Shown here: positions 1 through 10,885 of the stretch, piece after piece
Layout: the number at the start of each line of letters is the position of its first letter
Numbering within the stretch: position 1 is the stretch's first letter
From: Inia geoffrensis
Taxonomy: Eukaryota; Chordata; Mammalia; Artiodactyla; Iniidae
Assembly (NCBI GenBank): GCA_036417435.1
Contig: CM070913.1
Location: forward strand, 18,444,680 to 18,508,679
DNA length: 64,000 bases
Direction: 5' to 3'
Position numbers and translations under genes: made by a program
The notes under the pieces: generated by a model
Databases searched by the model: none
What the model saw: the letters and a program-made list of their open reading frames with translations, nothing else
Told to the model about the DNA's origin: nothing

Positions 1-905
1 TTTTTTTTCTTAAATTCCATATATATGTGTTAGCATACGGTATTTGTCTTTCTCTTTCTGACTTACTTCACTCTATATGTCAGACTCTAGGTCTATCCAC
101 CTCATTACGAATAGCTGAATTTCGTTTCTTTTTATGACTGAGTAATATTCCATTGTATATATGTGCCACATCTTCTTTATCCATTCATCCAATGATGGGC
201 TCTTAGGTTGTTTCCATCTCCAGGCTATTGTAAATAGAGCTGCAATGAACATTTTGGTACACGACTCTTTTTGGATTTTGGTTTTCTCAGAGTATATGCC
301 CAGTAGTGGGATTGCTGGGTCATATGGTAGTTCTATTTGTAGTTTGTTAAGGAACCTCCATACTGTTCTCCATAGTGGCTGAACCAATTCACATTCCCAC
401 CAGCAGTGCAGGAGTGTTCCCTTTTCTCCACACGCTCTCTAGCATTTATTGTTTCTAGATTTTTTGATGATGGCCATTCTGACTGGTGTGAGATGATATC
501 TCATTGTAGTTTTGATTTGCATTTCTCTAATGATTAATGATGTTGAGCATTCTGTCATGTGTTTGTTGGCAGTCTGTATATCTTCTTTGGAGAAATGTCT
601 GTTTAGGTCTTCTGCCCATTTTGGACTGGGATGTTTGCTTTTTGTTATTGAGCTGCATGAACTGCTTGTAAATCCTGGAAATTAATCCTTTGTCACTTGC
701 TTCATTTGCAAATATTTTCTCCCATTCTGAGGGTTGTCTTTTGGTCTTGTTTATGGTTTCCTTTGCTGTGCAAAAGCTTTGAAGTTTCATTAGGTCCCAT
801 TTGTTTATTTTTGTTTTTATTTCCATTTCTATAGGAGGTGGGTCAAAAAGGATCTTGCTGTGATTTATGTCATAGAGTGTTCTGCCTATGTTTTCCTGAT
901 GTCAC
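1..905 (-). mobile_element. L1 LINE, 3' part of ORF2 (minus strand, truncated by window edge)
   Basis: Reverse-strand frames at 73-387 and 527-826 encode typical C-terminal L1 ORF2 protein, including the [12 protein letters not shown] and MEYYSVIKRNEI motifs (ORF2p is the endonuclease/reverse transcriptase of L1). The two frames are out of register, so at least one frameshift and several stops separate them; the copy is dead. The 3' end lies at or beyond base 1. The element stops near 905, where a second L1 begins with a repeat of the same ORF2 segment. Confidence 0.9.
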
Positions 906-2020
906 TTTTAATATTTATTACATTGGTTTACTTTGCTGTGTAGAAGTCTTTTAATTTGATGTAGTCCCACATGTTTATTTTTCCTTTTGTTGCTTTTTAT
1001 TTTGGTGTCAGATTCAAAAAATCATCACCAAGACCTATGTCAAGGAGAATGCCATCTATGTTTTCTTCTAGGAATTTTATGGTTTCAGACCTTACATTCA
1101 AGTATTTAATTTATTTTAATCTAATTAAAAGCTAATTTTAATTTTTTTAAAATAATTTTTGTGTATGGTATAAGATAGTGGTCTAGTTTCATTCTTTTGC
1201 ATGTGGTTGTTCAATTTTTCCAACATCATTTATTGAAGAAACTGTCCTTTTCCTGTTGTATATCCTTGGCTACTTTGTTGTAAATTAATTGGTCATATAA
1301 GCGTGGGTTTATTTCTGGGCTCTCTGTTCCACTCATCTATGTGTCCGTTTTTATGCCAATGTCACAGTGTTTTAATTACTATAGCTTTGTAATATAGTTT
1401 GAAATCAGGGAGCATGATGCCTCCAGCTTTGTTCTTTCTTAAGATTGTTTTGACTATTGCGGGTTTTTTATAGTTCCATACAAATTTTAGGACCCTTTGT
1501 TCTATTTCTGTGAAAATATCATTGGAATTTTGATAAGTGTTGCTTTGAATCTATATATTGCTTTGTAAAGTATGGAAATTTTTACAATGTTAATTCTTCC
1601 TTTCCCATGAGCATGGATTATCTTTCCATTTATTTGTCTCTACTATTTTTGTCATTAACATCTTGTGGTTTTCAACATACAGGTCTTTCACCTCCTTGGT
1701 TAAATTTATTCTTTGGTATTTTATTCTTTTCAATGCAATTGTAAATGGGATAATTTTCTTAATTTCTCTTTCTGATAGTTATTATTAGCGTATAGAAATG
1801 CAACAGATTTTTGCATATTGATTTTGTATCCTACAACTTTATTGAATTTTTTAATTTGTTCTATTGGTTTTCTGACGGAGTCTTTAGGGTTTTCTACATA
1901 TAGTATTATGTCACCTGCAAATATTACAGTTTCACTTCTTCCTTTCCAATTTGGATGCCTTTTATTTATTTTTCTTGCCTAAATGCTCCATCTAGGACCT
2001 CCAATACAACGTTAGATAAC
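906..2020 (-). mobile_element. Older L1 LINE, internal ORF2 fragment (minus strand)
   Basis: The plus strand reads as the complement of the L1 reverse-transcriptase region (for example the blocks around 1010-1100, 1370-1440 and 1830-1990). No long frame survives, so it is more decayed than the L1 to its left. Its first 80 bases repeat the ORF2 segment already present at about 741-840, which shows that it is a separate insertion. Confidence 0.8.
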
Positions 2021-2234
2021 AGTTTAAATCTTAGGTGTGACCTTATAATACATGAGAAATTGCTGCTCTTTCCATTTGTCCTCAGATTTATATCCATAAA
2101 GGGTTTGGAAAGACATTAACATTAGGTTAGGTGTTCTACCTAGTGGCCAAATCAAGCCTAACCTATTTTCTTGGGATTCCTGGAAATGCCTAAAAGATTA
2201 AAGCAAGTTGGCAGGAACTACTTCCCTTTCTGTA

Positions 2235-2405
2235 AAAAAGGAAGTGTATATAGTGGGTAATCCAACCTAGGTTTGAATCCAGGCTCTGCCTATTTACTAG
2301 CTGTATGACCTTAGTTTAGTTAATTAACACCTGGAAACTGAGACGCTTGAGTTCTAGTCCTGGCTCTGACACTATAACTGTATATAATCCCATGAAATTT
2401 CTGCC
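2235..2405 (+). mobile_element. MIR SINE fragment
   Basis: Contains the diagnostic MIR core pattern (gaatccaggctctgcc, then tagctgtatgacctta), followed by a second partial match to the same core. It is an old, degraded tRNA-derived SINE shared by all mammals. Confidence 0.6.
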
Positions 2406-2466
2406 AGGCTGTACAAGGCAGTGAAGCTTCCTACAGATGGTGTCTAGGCTACTGTCTAAATCAATG

Positions 2467-2822
2467 TATAGGACTTCCCTGGTGGCTCAGTGTTTAAGAA
2501 TCTGCCTGCCAATGCAGGGGACATGGGTTTGAGCCCTGGTCCAGGAAAATCCCACGTGCCACGGAGCAAGTAAGCCCACGTGCCACAACTACTGAGCCTG
2601 CGCTCTAGAGCCCACAAGCCACAACTACTGAGCCCACATGCCACAACTACTGAAGCCCGCGTGCCTAGAGCCCGTGCTCCACACCAAGAGAAGCCGCCGC
2701 AATGAGAAGCCCGCGAACCAAAATGAAGAGCAGCCCCTGCTCGCCACAACTAGAGAAAGCCTGTGTGCAGCAACAAAGACCTAGCACAGCCCAAAATAAA
2801 TAAATTTATTAAAAAATAAAAC
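2467..2822 (+). mobile_element. Long CHR-type SINE
   Basis: Starts with the tRNA-derived head 'ggacttccctggtggctcag' and continues through several copies of an 'acaactactgagcc' block to an A-rich tail. It is flanked by a 9-bp TSD (aaatcaatg, 2458-2466 and 2823-2831). The apparent reverse-strand frame inside it is SINE sequence, not a gene. Confidence 0.93.
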
Positions 2823-2831
2823 AAATCAATG

Positions 2832-4363
2832 AATGACCTGAGGTCTAAAATTGACCATTTTGGATATAACCATGAAAGTGTTGATTTCATGAGCGTGAGA
2901 GGCGGGGAGAGCTGAAAAGGTCAAACAGCTGGGTACATCTAGCTGAAACTAATGACAATTACAGCAGCAACAATTTAGTCTCATAAAAATGGAAGGCTTC
3001 CATTTCCTCTGCAGAGTTTCATGTAGGAGCAGCAAGCCAAAAGGCTGTCCCAGATGCAACCATTTGGACCCTGCAGATGAAGTGCTGCCTCTCTCCTGAA
3101 CAACAGAAGATGACCCAGCATCTCAGGGGAATGCAGGTTGCCAAGAGGAGCTTCTCCTCCCCTTTCCAGCCAGAGGCTTGGGTTAACTACTGCAGACCAG
3201 CAGATACGGGAGAGCATGCCCTCTGGAGAGGACATTTCCTCTCTCCCCTTTAAGCCTTAGTATCATGGGAAGCATCAAATAAATGCAAGTTTCTGTGTTT
3301 AAACTAAATAACGTGCACATATTATGTGTACCTTCACAAGCACAACGGCCAAGTGCCTGAAATGAATTTGTAACCTAATCTGTGACCCAAGACATTTCCA
3401 TCACCCATCCTTATGTAGTGGCAAAACACTAAATAACACTTTAGGCTCCCTGAGAAATTTATAGGGGCATTGTTTAGTCAAAGACTGTCTGGTCATAGCA
3501 AAATATACAAATTTGACTGTAAACCTTCTGCAGTGTTCTTTCTTTTGTAAAACAAGGGGTTCTAGGTAATCCCTAAGTTCCTTCCAAGTCTGAACTTCTA
3601 TGTGTACAGGGATGTGCTGGAGCTAGCCCTACCAACCTCTCAATTGTTAAATATTTAGAAATTTTACAAGCCAGTGGTTAAGCCACAGATAACATGAAAT
3701 TGCTGGGTTTGGAATATTTACAGCACAGAAATTGGCAAAGGATACAACTTAGGGCTTTTTTTTTTTTTTTTTTTTTTGAGGGCTAGCTTACCAGCGTGCC
3801 GCTGAATATGAGCCATTTAACCAAATACTGTGCATGTACAGGGCACAGTTTTAGATGCTGTGAGAAGGTATTTCTCAACCAGATACATGGCCACCTTCCC
3901 AGGTGGTATTTGAAATGTGAGAATACATTTTTTTGGTCAAAATAACAGATGGGCACTACTGGCATTTAATGAGCAGATGCTTGTTATGATAAATATCCCA
4001 CAATGTGTATGATAGTTTCTCCAACTGAAGAAATATCATGTCTAATATGTCAAGAGCAACCGCATGGAGAAGCAATACAAGCAGAACAAGTATAACACCC
4101 ACTTGGGGTTGCCTTCTTTGAGCCTCTATAGGAAATCACATTTGTATGAAAATTATTGTCTATACAACTAGCAAACAAAAGTTGATGAGGGCTCACCCCA
4201 TATAGGAATCTGTTGATAATTTCTTCCCCTACTTCCTAAGCTCAGTCTCAAAGTGTCATTTGTCCTTTCTTCTTGCATCTTTCTCTTTGTCTTATAGCTA
4301 CCTCCACTCTAAATCATTGATGAAAAATTTCTTTTAGCCTAATTCTATTGAGACACTATAAAA
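2832..4363. other. No recognisable gene
   Basis: Unique-looking AT-rich sequence. It holds one T-run (about 3757-3777) with no recognisable element attached. Short open frames at 2981-3235 and 3783-3965 (both minus) show no family motif and look like chance. Confidence 0.5.
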
Positions 4364-4373
4364 AAGGGGTTGT

Positions 4374-4501
4374 TAATGGAACAAGAATATGGAAAAGAAT
4401 ATATATATATATATGTATAACTGAGTCACTTGGCTGTACAGCAGAAATTAACACATTGTAAATCAACTACACATCAATAAAATTTTTTAAAAAGAATAAG
4501 G
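4374..4501 (+). mobile_element. L1 LINE, severely 5'-truncated 3' end
   Basis: Only the last ~125 bp of an L1 3' UTR is present (gtataactgagtcacttggctgtacag onward) with an A-rich tail. A 10-bp TSD, aaggggttgt, lies at 4364-4373 and 4502-4511, so this is a complete but very short retrotransposition product. Confidence 0.85.
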
Positions 4502-4511
4502 AAGGGGTTGT

Positions 4512-5378
4512 GTTAGGCTGCAAGTAACAGAAAACCCAGGTAGTAATAGTTTAAGCATGTGACGATTTTTTTTTCTTATACTGATGTCATGAGGTAGACA
4601 GTTGCTGGCTTTTTTTCAGCAGCTCAAAGATAGTGGCCTCTTCCTAATGGTTTCAAGTTGCTTAGGAAGCTCTGCCAATCAAGACCACTTCCCCAGGAGG
4701 AAGATGAGGAACGAAATCAGAAAAAGGAGTCATCTGTATCCAAAAGCAAAGGCTTTCCCAGAGGTTTCTAGTAGACTTCTTCTTACCCCTCAAGGACCAG
4801 GCTCTATCACACAGCCACCCTAGTTGCAAGAGAGTGTAAAGTGGGATTTTAGCTTCCTATTCTCTATAATAAGAAGAATGCAAGGGAAAGCGGATCAGAC
4901 TGAGTGATGAGAGAGCCAACCCCAGTATGTGTTGCAGGCAGAAACTTTCCTGCAGACCTTCAGGGAATAGCATAATTAAATATAGGAATATTGAAGGTAT
5001 AGAAATAGGCTTACTCAGAGTGGATTCTTACTGTAAAACAAATACAGCGTAGCCACAGGCTAGTTGGCACATTTGTGGGCCTTCATCCGGGATTGCTTTT
5101 TTCCACTGTGTTTCATTCTGAAGATCCCTGTCAAAAATGTTCACCCTTTGGAGTCCATAAACAATGTATATGAAATCATCACCCTATACACTTTAAATGT
5201 CTTACAATTTTTTGTCAATTATAAATCAGTTTTTAAAAGCCATGGAAACATTAATAACAGAAGAGATACAGAAGCAAATACTGACAGCGTGCCCACAGGT
5301 ACTCACCAGGAACATTCTTCCCAATGGATTCTGATGTCAATTTCCACTGGCTTCTATTTCTGCTGTGCAAAGATGAAG
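4512..5378. other. No recognisable gene
   Basis: No repeat or gene was recognised. A chance 118-codon plus-strand frame (5064-5420) runs into the inverted-repeat arm and has no recognisable domain. A splice-like minus-strand segment at 5307-5359 is discussed among the rejected items. Confidence 0.4.
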
Positions 5379-5712
5379 CAAGCTATGTCCACCATTAATC
5401 ATTTTTTTAAGTCCCCTTGATTTACAGCAAACACTCTGGGGAAACAATTGCATTTCTCTAGAACGTCTGCCTTCAGGGAGAGAATACGCGCGTCAAGGGG
5501 ACTTGGAATGTGAGAGCCTCGACGTTTAGAGCAGTGATCCTCGAACTGTAGCATTCAGTAGGAGGACCTAGTAAGGCATAGTTGATTGGGCCCTCCCCAG
5601 AGAATCTGATTCGCTAGGCTTGTGGTGAGGCCCCTGAATTTACATGTTGAGCAAGTTCCCAGGTGATTCTGGTCTGGGGACCATGCTCTGGGAAACAACG
5701 GTTTCACTGAAA
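5379..5712 (+). repeat. Left arm of 333-bp inverted duplication
   Basis: Reverse complement of 5969-6301. The central ~240 bp (about 5452-5692) reads as identical between the arms, with differences concentrated toward both ends. The inner part (about 5530-5705) looks like a MER5-type hAT transposon relic; the outer ~150 bp is not a known repeat to me. Confidence 0.95.
5530..5705 (+). mobile_element. MER5-like non-autonomous hAT relic
   Basis: Ends resemble MER5 termini (gcagtgatcctcgaactgtag on one side, aggtgattctggtctgggga and ccatgctctgggaaac on the other). A second copy sits inverted in the other arm at about 5976-6151. Assignment is from memory of the family. Confidence 0.5.
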
Positions 5713-5968
5713 TTCTTAGCACAGTCACTAGCAGAGTCACTGCTTAATGAAAATTGTTACCATTATTACTCTGGTTAGGGTGTCAGCCTTGCGCGAGTGC
5801 TCACCATTCCCTGCAGTGCTTATCTTGCACCTTTTACGCTCTCCTCATGACCTCCTCTCTCCATTTCCATCCCCTTTGCCTGACAACATGCCTTCTCCTT
5901 CACAGGTGAAATACTAGGTGTTATCCTTCTTAGCCTCCTAGCACCTTTAAGTTGACCTTCTACATCCC
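5713..5968. other. Spacer of the inverted duplication
   Basis: 256 bp, pyrimidine-rich, with no recognisable repeat or gene. It separates the two arms and would be the loop of a potential hairpin. Confidence 0.6.
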
Positions 5969-6301
5969 TTCAATGAAACCGTCGTTTCTCAAAGCATGGT
6001 CCCCAGACCAGAATCACCTGGGAACTTGCTCAACATGTAAATTCAGGGGCCTCACCACAAGCCTAGCGAATCAGATTCTCTGGGGAGGGCCCAATCAACT
6101 ATGCCTTACTAGGTCCTCCTACTGAATGCTACAGTTCGAGGATCACTGCTCTAAACGTCGAGGCTCTCACATTCCAAGTCCCCTTGACGCGCGTATTCTC
6201 TCCCTGAAGGCAGACGTTCTAGAGAAATGAAACCATTTCCTCAGAATGTTTGCTGTAAATCAAGGGGACTTAAAAAAATGATTAATGGTGGACATAGCTT
6301 G
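5969..6301 (-). repeat. Right arm of 333-bp inverted duplication
   Basis: Near-perfect reverse complement of 5379-5712. See the left arm. Confidence 0.95.
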
Positions 6302-6475
6302 TGCTTAGAACTTTGTGTGCATTTATCCTCCCTAAAACCCTATGCATTAGGAATTTTATAAACCCCATTTTACAGGGAGACAACAAGCTCACAGGTCTAG
6401 TAAATGGAGGATCTAGGATTTAAATTCACAAAGTTTAATTGCAGAGTTTATGGTATCAGCAACCATGCTATTCTG
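6302..6475 (-). mobile_element. MIR SINE fragment
   Basis: The plus strand reads as the complement of MIR (ccccattttacagggagacaac...). It begins directly at the outer edge of the inverted-repeat arm. Confidence 0.6.
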
Positions 6476-6479
6476 AGTT

Positions 6480-7620
6480 TAGAGCATTAAACCTCTTTAT
6501 TTTTAAATGAGTCTCTTCCAAAAGGACCCACCTGACTTCTTTCTGTGGTCAATGCTGAGAATTTCTAATGAAGCGTCCTTTAGATTTTTCTCACTCTCTG
6601 CTATGATAGTAACAAAGCAAAAGAGAGAGGTGTGAGGTGAGGCAGGACAGGACACGGTAAGCTGGTTTCTCTGGAATGGCCTCACAGCTTGGAGGGTTTG
6701 CTGTAAGATGGCTGACCCTCAGCCTTCCAGGTCAGCTACTAAACTCTCGTGTCCCCAGTGGATTGAAAGCCATTTCATTCACTTACAGTAAAGAGGGAAT
6801 ACATCCTTTCAGTGGTAACCAGAATACTTATATCTCCAGAGCAAGTTCTTCCAACAAAGTACCTGGGACTCACATTAGTAATCAGAATGCCATTTGCTGA
6901 GTAAAGAGTCAGATTATTGACACGTAGAAAATTGAGATCCTTATATTCAGCCCGTAGACCACGGTATGGTTAGGCAGGTATTTTCAGCCAGCATGCCTTC
7001 TGATATCTACATCCTTGCTATACTGGTTATTAAATACTTTTTTGTATTTAGATTACCTAAGTGATAAAACACACAAAGCCATAAATCACAGCTATTCTAA
7101 AGAAATATTTAGAAACAAACAGCAAATAATAAAATGATGGCTAACACCATAAAGTAGAACATCTCTTCAAAGGAAGAGTTATAAATATTTAGTGTATTGT
7201 GAAAGTAGGAAGATATCTAAGAAATTTTCAAGTGATATAGACTTTTTTAATGTTTACGTTAAACTGACTCACTGACATGCTGAACTGTTAACTTGGAGTA
7301 GTTACTAGATGGGTTCTATTCCATCCCCAAAGCATGGCATTTACTCAGGCACTCCCCATGCAGTTATTGCTACAAAAGGAAACAATCCCCTATGAAGCAA
7401 GTTACTGTCTTGTTATAGATTTCCCCTAAGTATCAAGAACCTTCAACATGCCCTCAAATATAAATATCATCTTTCAGCATGTGGAATTTTAAAATGTAAA
7501 GCTTTGGACTATATGAAAGTTGAGCGAAAAAAATTAAGACAATTTGTTATTCCTCACGGAAATAAGTAAGATGCTAAACTTATGAAATCCACTCACCAGT
7601 TTAAAAAATAGAATTTAAGG
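6480..7620. other. No recognisable gene
   Basis: AT-rich, without a recognised repeat. Frames at 6503-6685 (minus) and 6676-6900 (plus) are short and featureless. Confidence 0.4.
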
Positions 7621-7621
7621 G

Positions 7622-7740
7622 AAACTTCCCTGGCGGTCTAGTAGTTAAGACTCCGCACTTCCACTGCAGGAGACACAGGTTCGATCCCTAGCTGGGGAAC
7701 TAAGATGCCGCACGCTGTGTGGTGCAGCCAAAAAAATAAA
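7622..7740 (+). mobile_element. Short CHR-type SINE
   Basis: About 120 bp: tRNA-derived head (aacttccctggcggtctagtag), B-box-like 'ggttcgatccc', then 'tgtggtgcagccaaaaaa' and an A-rich tail. I could not delimit a clear TSD. Confidence 0.85.
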
Positions 7741-7744
7741 TATG

Positions 7745-8500
7745 TATATAATTTTCAAAGGGGCTGATTGGTAACCTGGGATCTGGCGCCATCTACTGAG
7801 CAGCCATAGGAACTTGTCCCTACCTGTTTCAGCACATTTACATAAGAAATATGTACTCGTGTGAAAATGACTGGAAAGTAATTGGCAAATGTAAAAATAA
7901 TTCCTATGCTTATAGTGGAGCTTTGTTCTCTTTGAATGGCTATATATTTTTTTTAAGAAAATAGGTTGATTTAAGTATTTACAAGACACAAGAAATACAG
8001 AAACTTGAAAGACATGGGCAAAATGAGAAAATGAATAGCGCCAGGATGGGGAATGAAACTCTTAAGGTCACTTACCACAAGGAGGCAGGCATTGGAGATT
8101 GTCACGGATTTGGTGCTGGTGACCAAAAGTCATCTGACCAGCCAAAATTCAAGACCTACCTTTTCTCTTACTGTCTACAATTAAGGCTGGTTATCTAGCA
8201 TAACATAAATCAAGACCTCCTATGAATCAGCACCATGAGAAATTTATTCTAATAGATTTACCCCCTGGTGGTAATGGGAGGAAACTCTGAAGGCATTCTT
8301 TGAATTGTCAAAGAAAAATAAATATATGCTTTAGCTAGACTAGAAGTTCCAGGATCAACTGTGTTGAGAGCGTGAGGTTCCAGGGCTTTGCCTGGGCAAT
8401 GCAAACTACAACCTCGTAGGAGGCTAGGTACTGAAAACTGCGCTGTGCAGGTAACTTCCTTGGTTGTCAAGAAATAACTTCTCCTTTCCCACACGTTGTA
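7745..8500. other. No recognisable gene
   Basis: Unassigned sequence. It includes a splice-like minus-strand segment (8076-8133) that I do not accept as an exon on its own. Confidence 0.4.
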
Positions 8501-8589
8501 TACTGAACATCAAGGACATACTTTAGATATATTGGTACATATGTTTTCCTCCATAGATTTGATGGAAGCTGTAATTACAGATCCCTGTG

Positions 8590-8740
8590 TTTGTTCATTG
8601 GTCTCACATGGTGTCTGCAAGCAGACCAACATCAAACTATCTATTTTGCTCCCCACTCTGTGCATATTTTCCAGCACAATGTCTGATATATTGGTACATA
8701 TATAGTACTCATGCAGTAGGCACACAATAAGTGTTTTAAT
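8590..8740 (+). mobile_element. Possible L2/MIR-type 3' end
   Basis: Contains 'ccagcacaatgtctga' and 'aggcacacaataagtg', resembling the shared L2/MIR 3' terminus. It ends in a (TTAA)n stretch at the junction with the L1. Confidence 0.35.
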
Positions 8741-8747
8741 TAATTAA

Positions 8748-9599
8748 TTAAATACTCGTGTTTTCATTGTCATTTGTCTCTAGGTACTTTTTGATTTCCT
8801 CTTTGATTTCTTCAGTGATCTCTTGGTTATTTTGTAACGTATTGTTTAGCCTCCATGTGTTTATGTTTTTTACATTTTTTCCCCTGTAATTCATTTCTAA
8901 TCTCATAGCATTGTGGTCAGAAAAGATGCTTGACATGATTTCAATTCTCTTAAATATACTGAGGCTTGATTTGTGACCCAAGATGTGATCTATCCTGGAG
9001 AATGTTCCGTGCGCACTTGAGAAGAAAGTGTAATCTGCTGTTTTGGGATGGAATGTCCTATAAATATCAATTAAATCTATCTGGTCTATTGTGTCATTTA
9101 AAGCTTGTGTTTCCTTATTAATTTTCTGTTTGGATGATCTGTCCATTGGTGTAAGTGAAGTGTTAAAGTCCCCCACTATTATTGTGTCGATTTCCTCTTT
9201 TAGAGCTGTTAGCAGTTGCCTTATGTATTGGGGTGCTTATAATTGTTATATCTTCTTCTTGGATTGATCCCTTGATCATTATGTAGTGTCCTTCCTTGTC
9301 TCTTGTAACATTCTTTATTTTAAAGTCTACTTTATCTGATATGAGTATTGCTACTCCAGCTGGAGTAATCAAAATGAAAATCAAAATGAAATCTTTTGAT
9401 TTCCATTTGCATGGAATATCTTTTTCCATCCCCTCACTTTCAGTCTGTGTGTGTCCCTAGGTCTGACATGGATCTCTTGTAGACAGCCTAGAGATGGGTC
9501 TTGTTTTTGTATCCATTCAGCAAGCCTGTGTCTTTTGGTTGGAGCATTTAATCCATTAACATTTAAGGTAATTATCGATATGTACGTTCCTATGACCAT
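8748..9599 (-). pseudogene. L1 ORF2 N-terminal (endonuclease) fragment
   Basis: Encodes an apurinic-endonuclease-like fold seen as three overlapping out-of-register frames (9381-9599, 9163-9429, 8748-9176). Endonuclease motifs GDFN and SDHNA are visible. Translation of this region ends shortly after the endonuclease domain because the rest of ORF2 is absent. Confidence 0.88.
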
Positions 9600-9657
9600 T
9601 TTCTTAATTGTTTTGGGTTTGTTTTTGTAGGTCCTTTTCTTCTCTTGTGTTCCTCAC

Positions 9658-10788
9658 TTAGAGAAGTTCCTTTAGCATTTGCTGTAGAGCTGGTTTGCTG
9701 GTGCTGAATTCTCTTAGCTTTTGCTTGTCTGTAAAGCTTTTGATTTCTCCATCGAATCCAAATGAGATCCTTGCCAGGTAGAGTAATCTTGGTTGTAGCT
9801 TTTTCCCTTTCATCACTTTCAGTATATCATGCCACTCTCTTCTGGCTTGTAGAGTTTCTGCTGAGAAATAAGCTGTTAACCTTATGGGAGTTCCCTTGTA
9901 TGTTGTCATTTTTCCCTTGCTGCTTTCAATAATTTTTCTTTGTCTTTAATTTTTGCCAATTTGATTACTATGTGTCTCAGCATGTTTCTCCTTGGATTTA
10001 TCCTGTATGGCACTCGTTGTGCTTCCTGGGCTTGGCTGGCTATTTCCTTTCCCGTGTTAGGGAAGTTTTCAACTATAATCTCTTCAAATATTTTCTCTGG
10101 TCCTTTCTCTCTCTCTTCGCCTTCTGGGACCCCTATAACGCGAATGTTGCTGCGTTTAATGTTGTCCCAGAGGTCTCTTAGGCTGTCTTCATTTCTTTTC
10201 ATTCTTTTTTCTTTATTCTTTTCCACAGCCGTGAATTCCACCATTCTGTCTTCCAGGTCACTTATCCATTCTTCTGCCCCAGTTATTCTTCTATTGATTC
10301 CTTCTAGTGTAGTTTTCATTTCACTTATTGCATTGTTCATCTCTGTTTGTTTGTTCCTTTTTTTTTTTTTTTTTTTTTTTGCAGTACACAGGCCTCTCAC
10401 TGTTGTGGCCTCTCCCGTTGCAGAGCACAGGCTCCGGACGCGCAGGCTCAGCGGCCATGGCTCACGGGCCCAGCCGCTCCGCGGCACGTGGGATCTTCCC
10501 AGACCGGGGCAGGAACCCGGGTCCCCTGCATCGGCAGGCGGACTCTCAACCACTGTGCCACCAGGGAAGCCCTGTTTGTTTGTTCTTTAATTCTTCTAGG
10601 TCTTTGTTAAACATTTCTTGCATCTTCTCAATCTTTGCCTCCATTCTTTTTCCGAGGTCCTGGATCATCTTCACTATCATTATTCTGAATTCTTTTTCTG
10701 GAAGGTTGCCTATCTCCACTTCATTTAGTTGTGTTTCTCGGGTTTTATCTTGTTCCTTCATCTGGTACATAGCCCTCTGCCTTTTCAT
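9658..10788 (-). pseudogene. L1 ORF1 (broken by SINE insertion and frameshift)
   Basis: The N-terminal part (10589-10788) carries the coiled-coil-rich KDLEELKNK region. The middle part (9906-10350) holds the RNA-recognition region with RVIGVPEGEE, and the C-terminal part (9658-9909) has ETLQARREWHDI. A 200-bp CHR SINE sits between the coiled coil and the middle domain, and a one-base shift near 9906-9912 breaks the join to the C-terminal domain. Confidence 0.88.
10357..10571 (-). mobile_element. CHR-2-type SINE inserted in L1 ORF1
   Basis: 200-bp-class SINE in reverse orientation, with its T-run (A-tail) at about 10359-10380. A 14-bp TSD, ctgtttgtttgttc, is at 10343-10356 and 10572-10585. 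It postdates the L1. Confidence 0.96.
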
Positions 10789-10885
10789 CTTGTCTGTCTT
10801 TCTGTGAATGTGGGTTTTGTTCCACAGGCTGCAGGATTGTAGTTCTTCTTGCTTCTGCTGTCTGCCCTCTGGAGTTGATTTATTT

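Larger units (their letters stand above)
8746..10885 (-). mobile_element. L1 LINE, 5' half only: partial 5' UTR, ORF1, ORF2 endonuclease region
   Basis: Minus-strand L1. ORF1 (RNA-binding chaperone) spans about 9658-10788 and is broken by a SINE and by a frameshift near 9906-9912. ORF2 starts near 9599 (ITLNVNGLNAP motif) and runs through the endonuclease domain (GDFN, SRIDHILG and SDHNA motifs) to about 8748 in three frames, so it carries at least two frameshifts. The reverse-transcriptase region, the 3' UTR and the A-tail are missing: the element stops just after the endonuclease domain at a (TTAA)n tract. It is non-functional. Confidence 0.9.

Noticed and set aside
5307..5359. Splice-like minus-strand segment (acceptor GCACAGCAG, donor GTGAGTACC)
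   Set aside because: Only 53 nt, one open frame, downstream of the candidate terminal exon with its stop codon; consistent with chance.
8076..8133. Minus-strand segment with a GTAAGTGACC donor and a 19-codon open frame
   Set aside because: The acceptor is weak (TTTTGGCTGGTCAG) and it lies downstream of the candidate terminal exon.
9906..10590. 216-codon open frames on both strands
   Set aside because: They read through L1 ORF1 and the nested SINE; the plus-strand frame is antisense to ORF1 and has a Phe-rich T-run.
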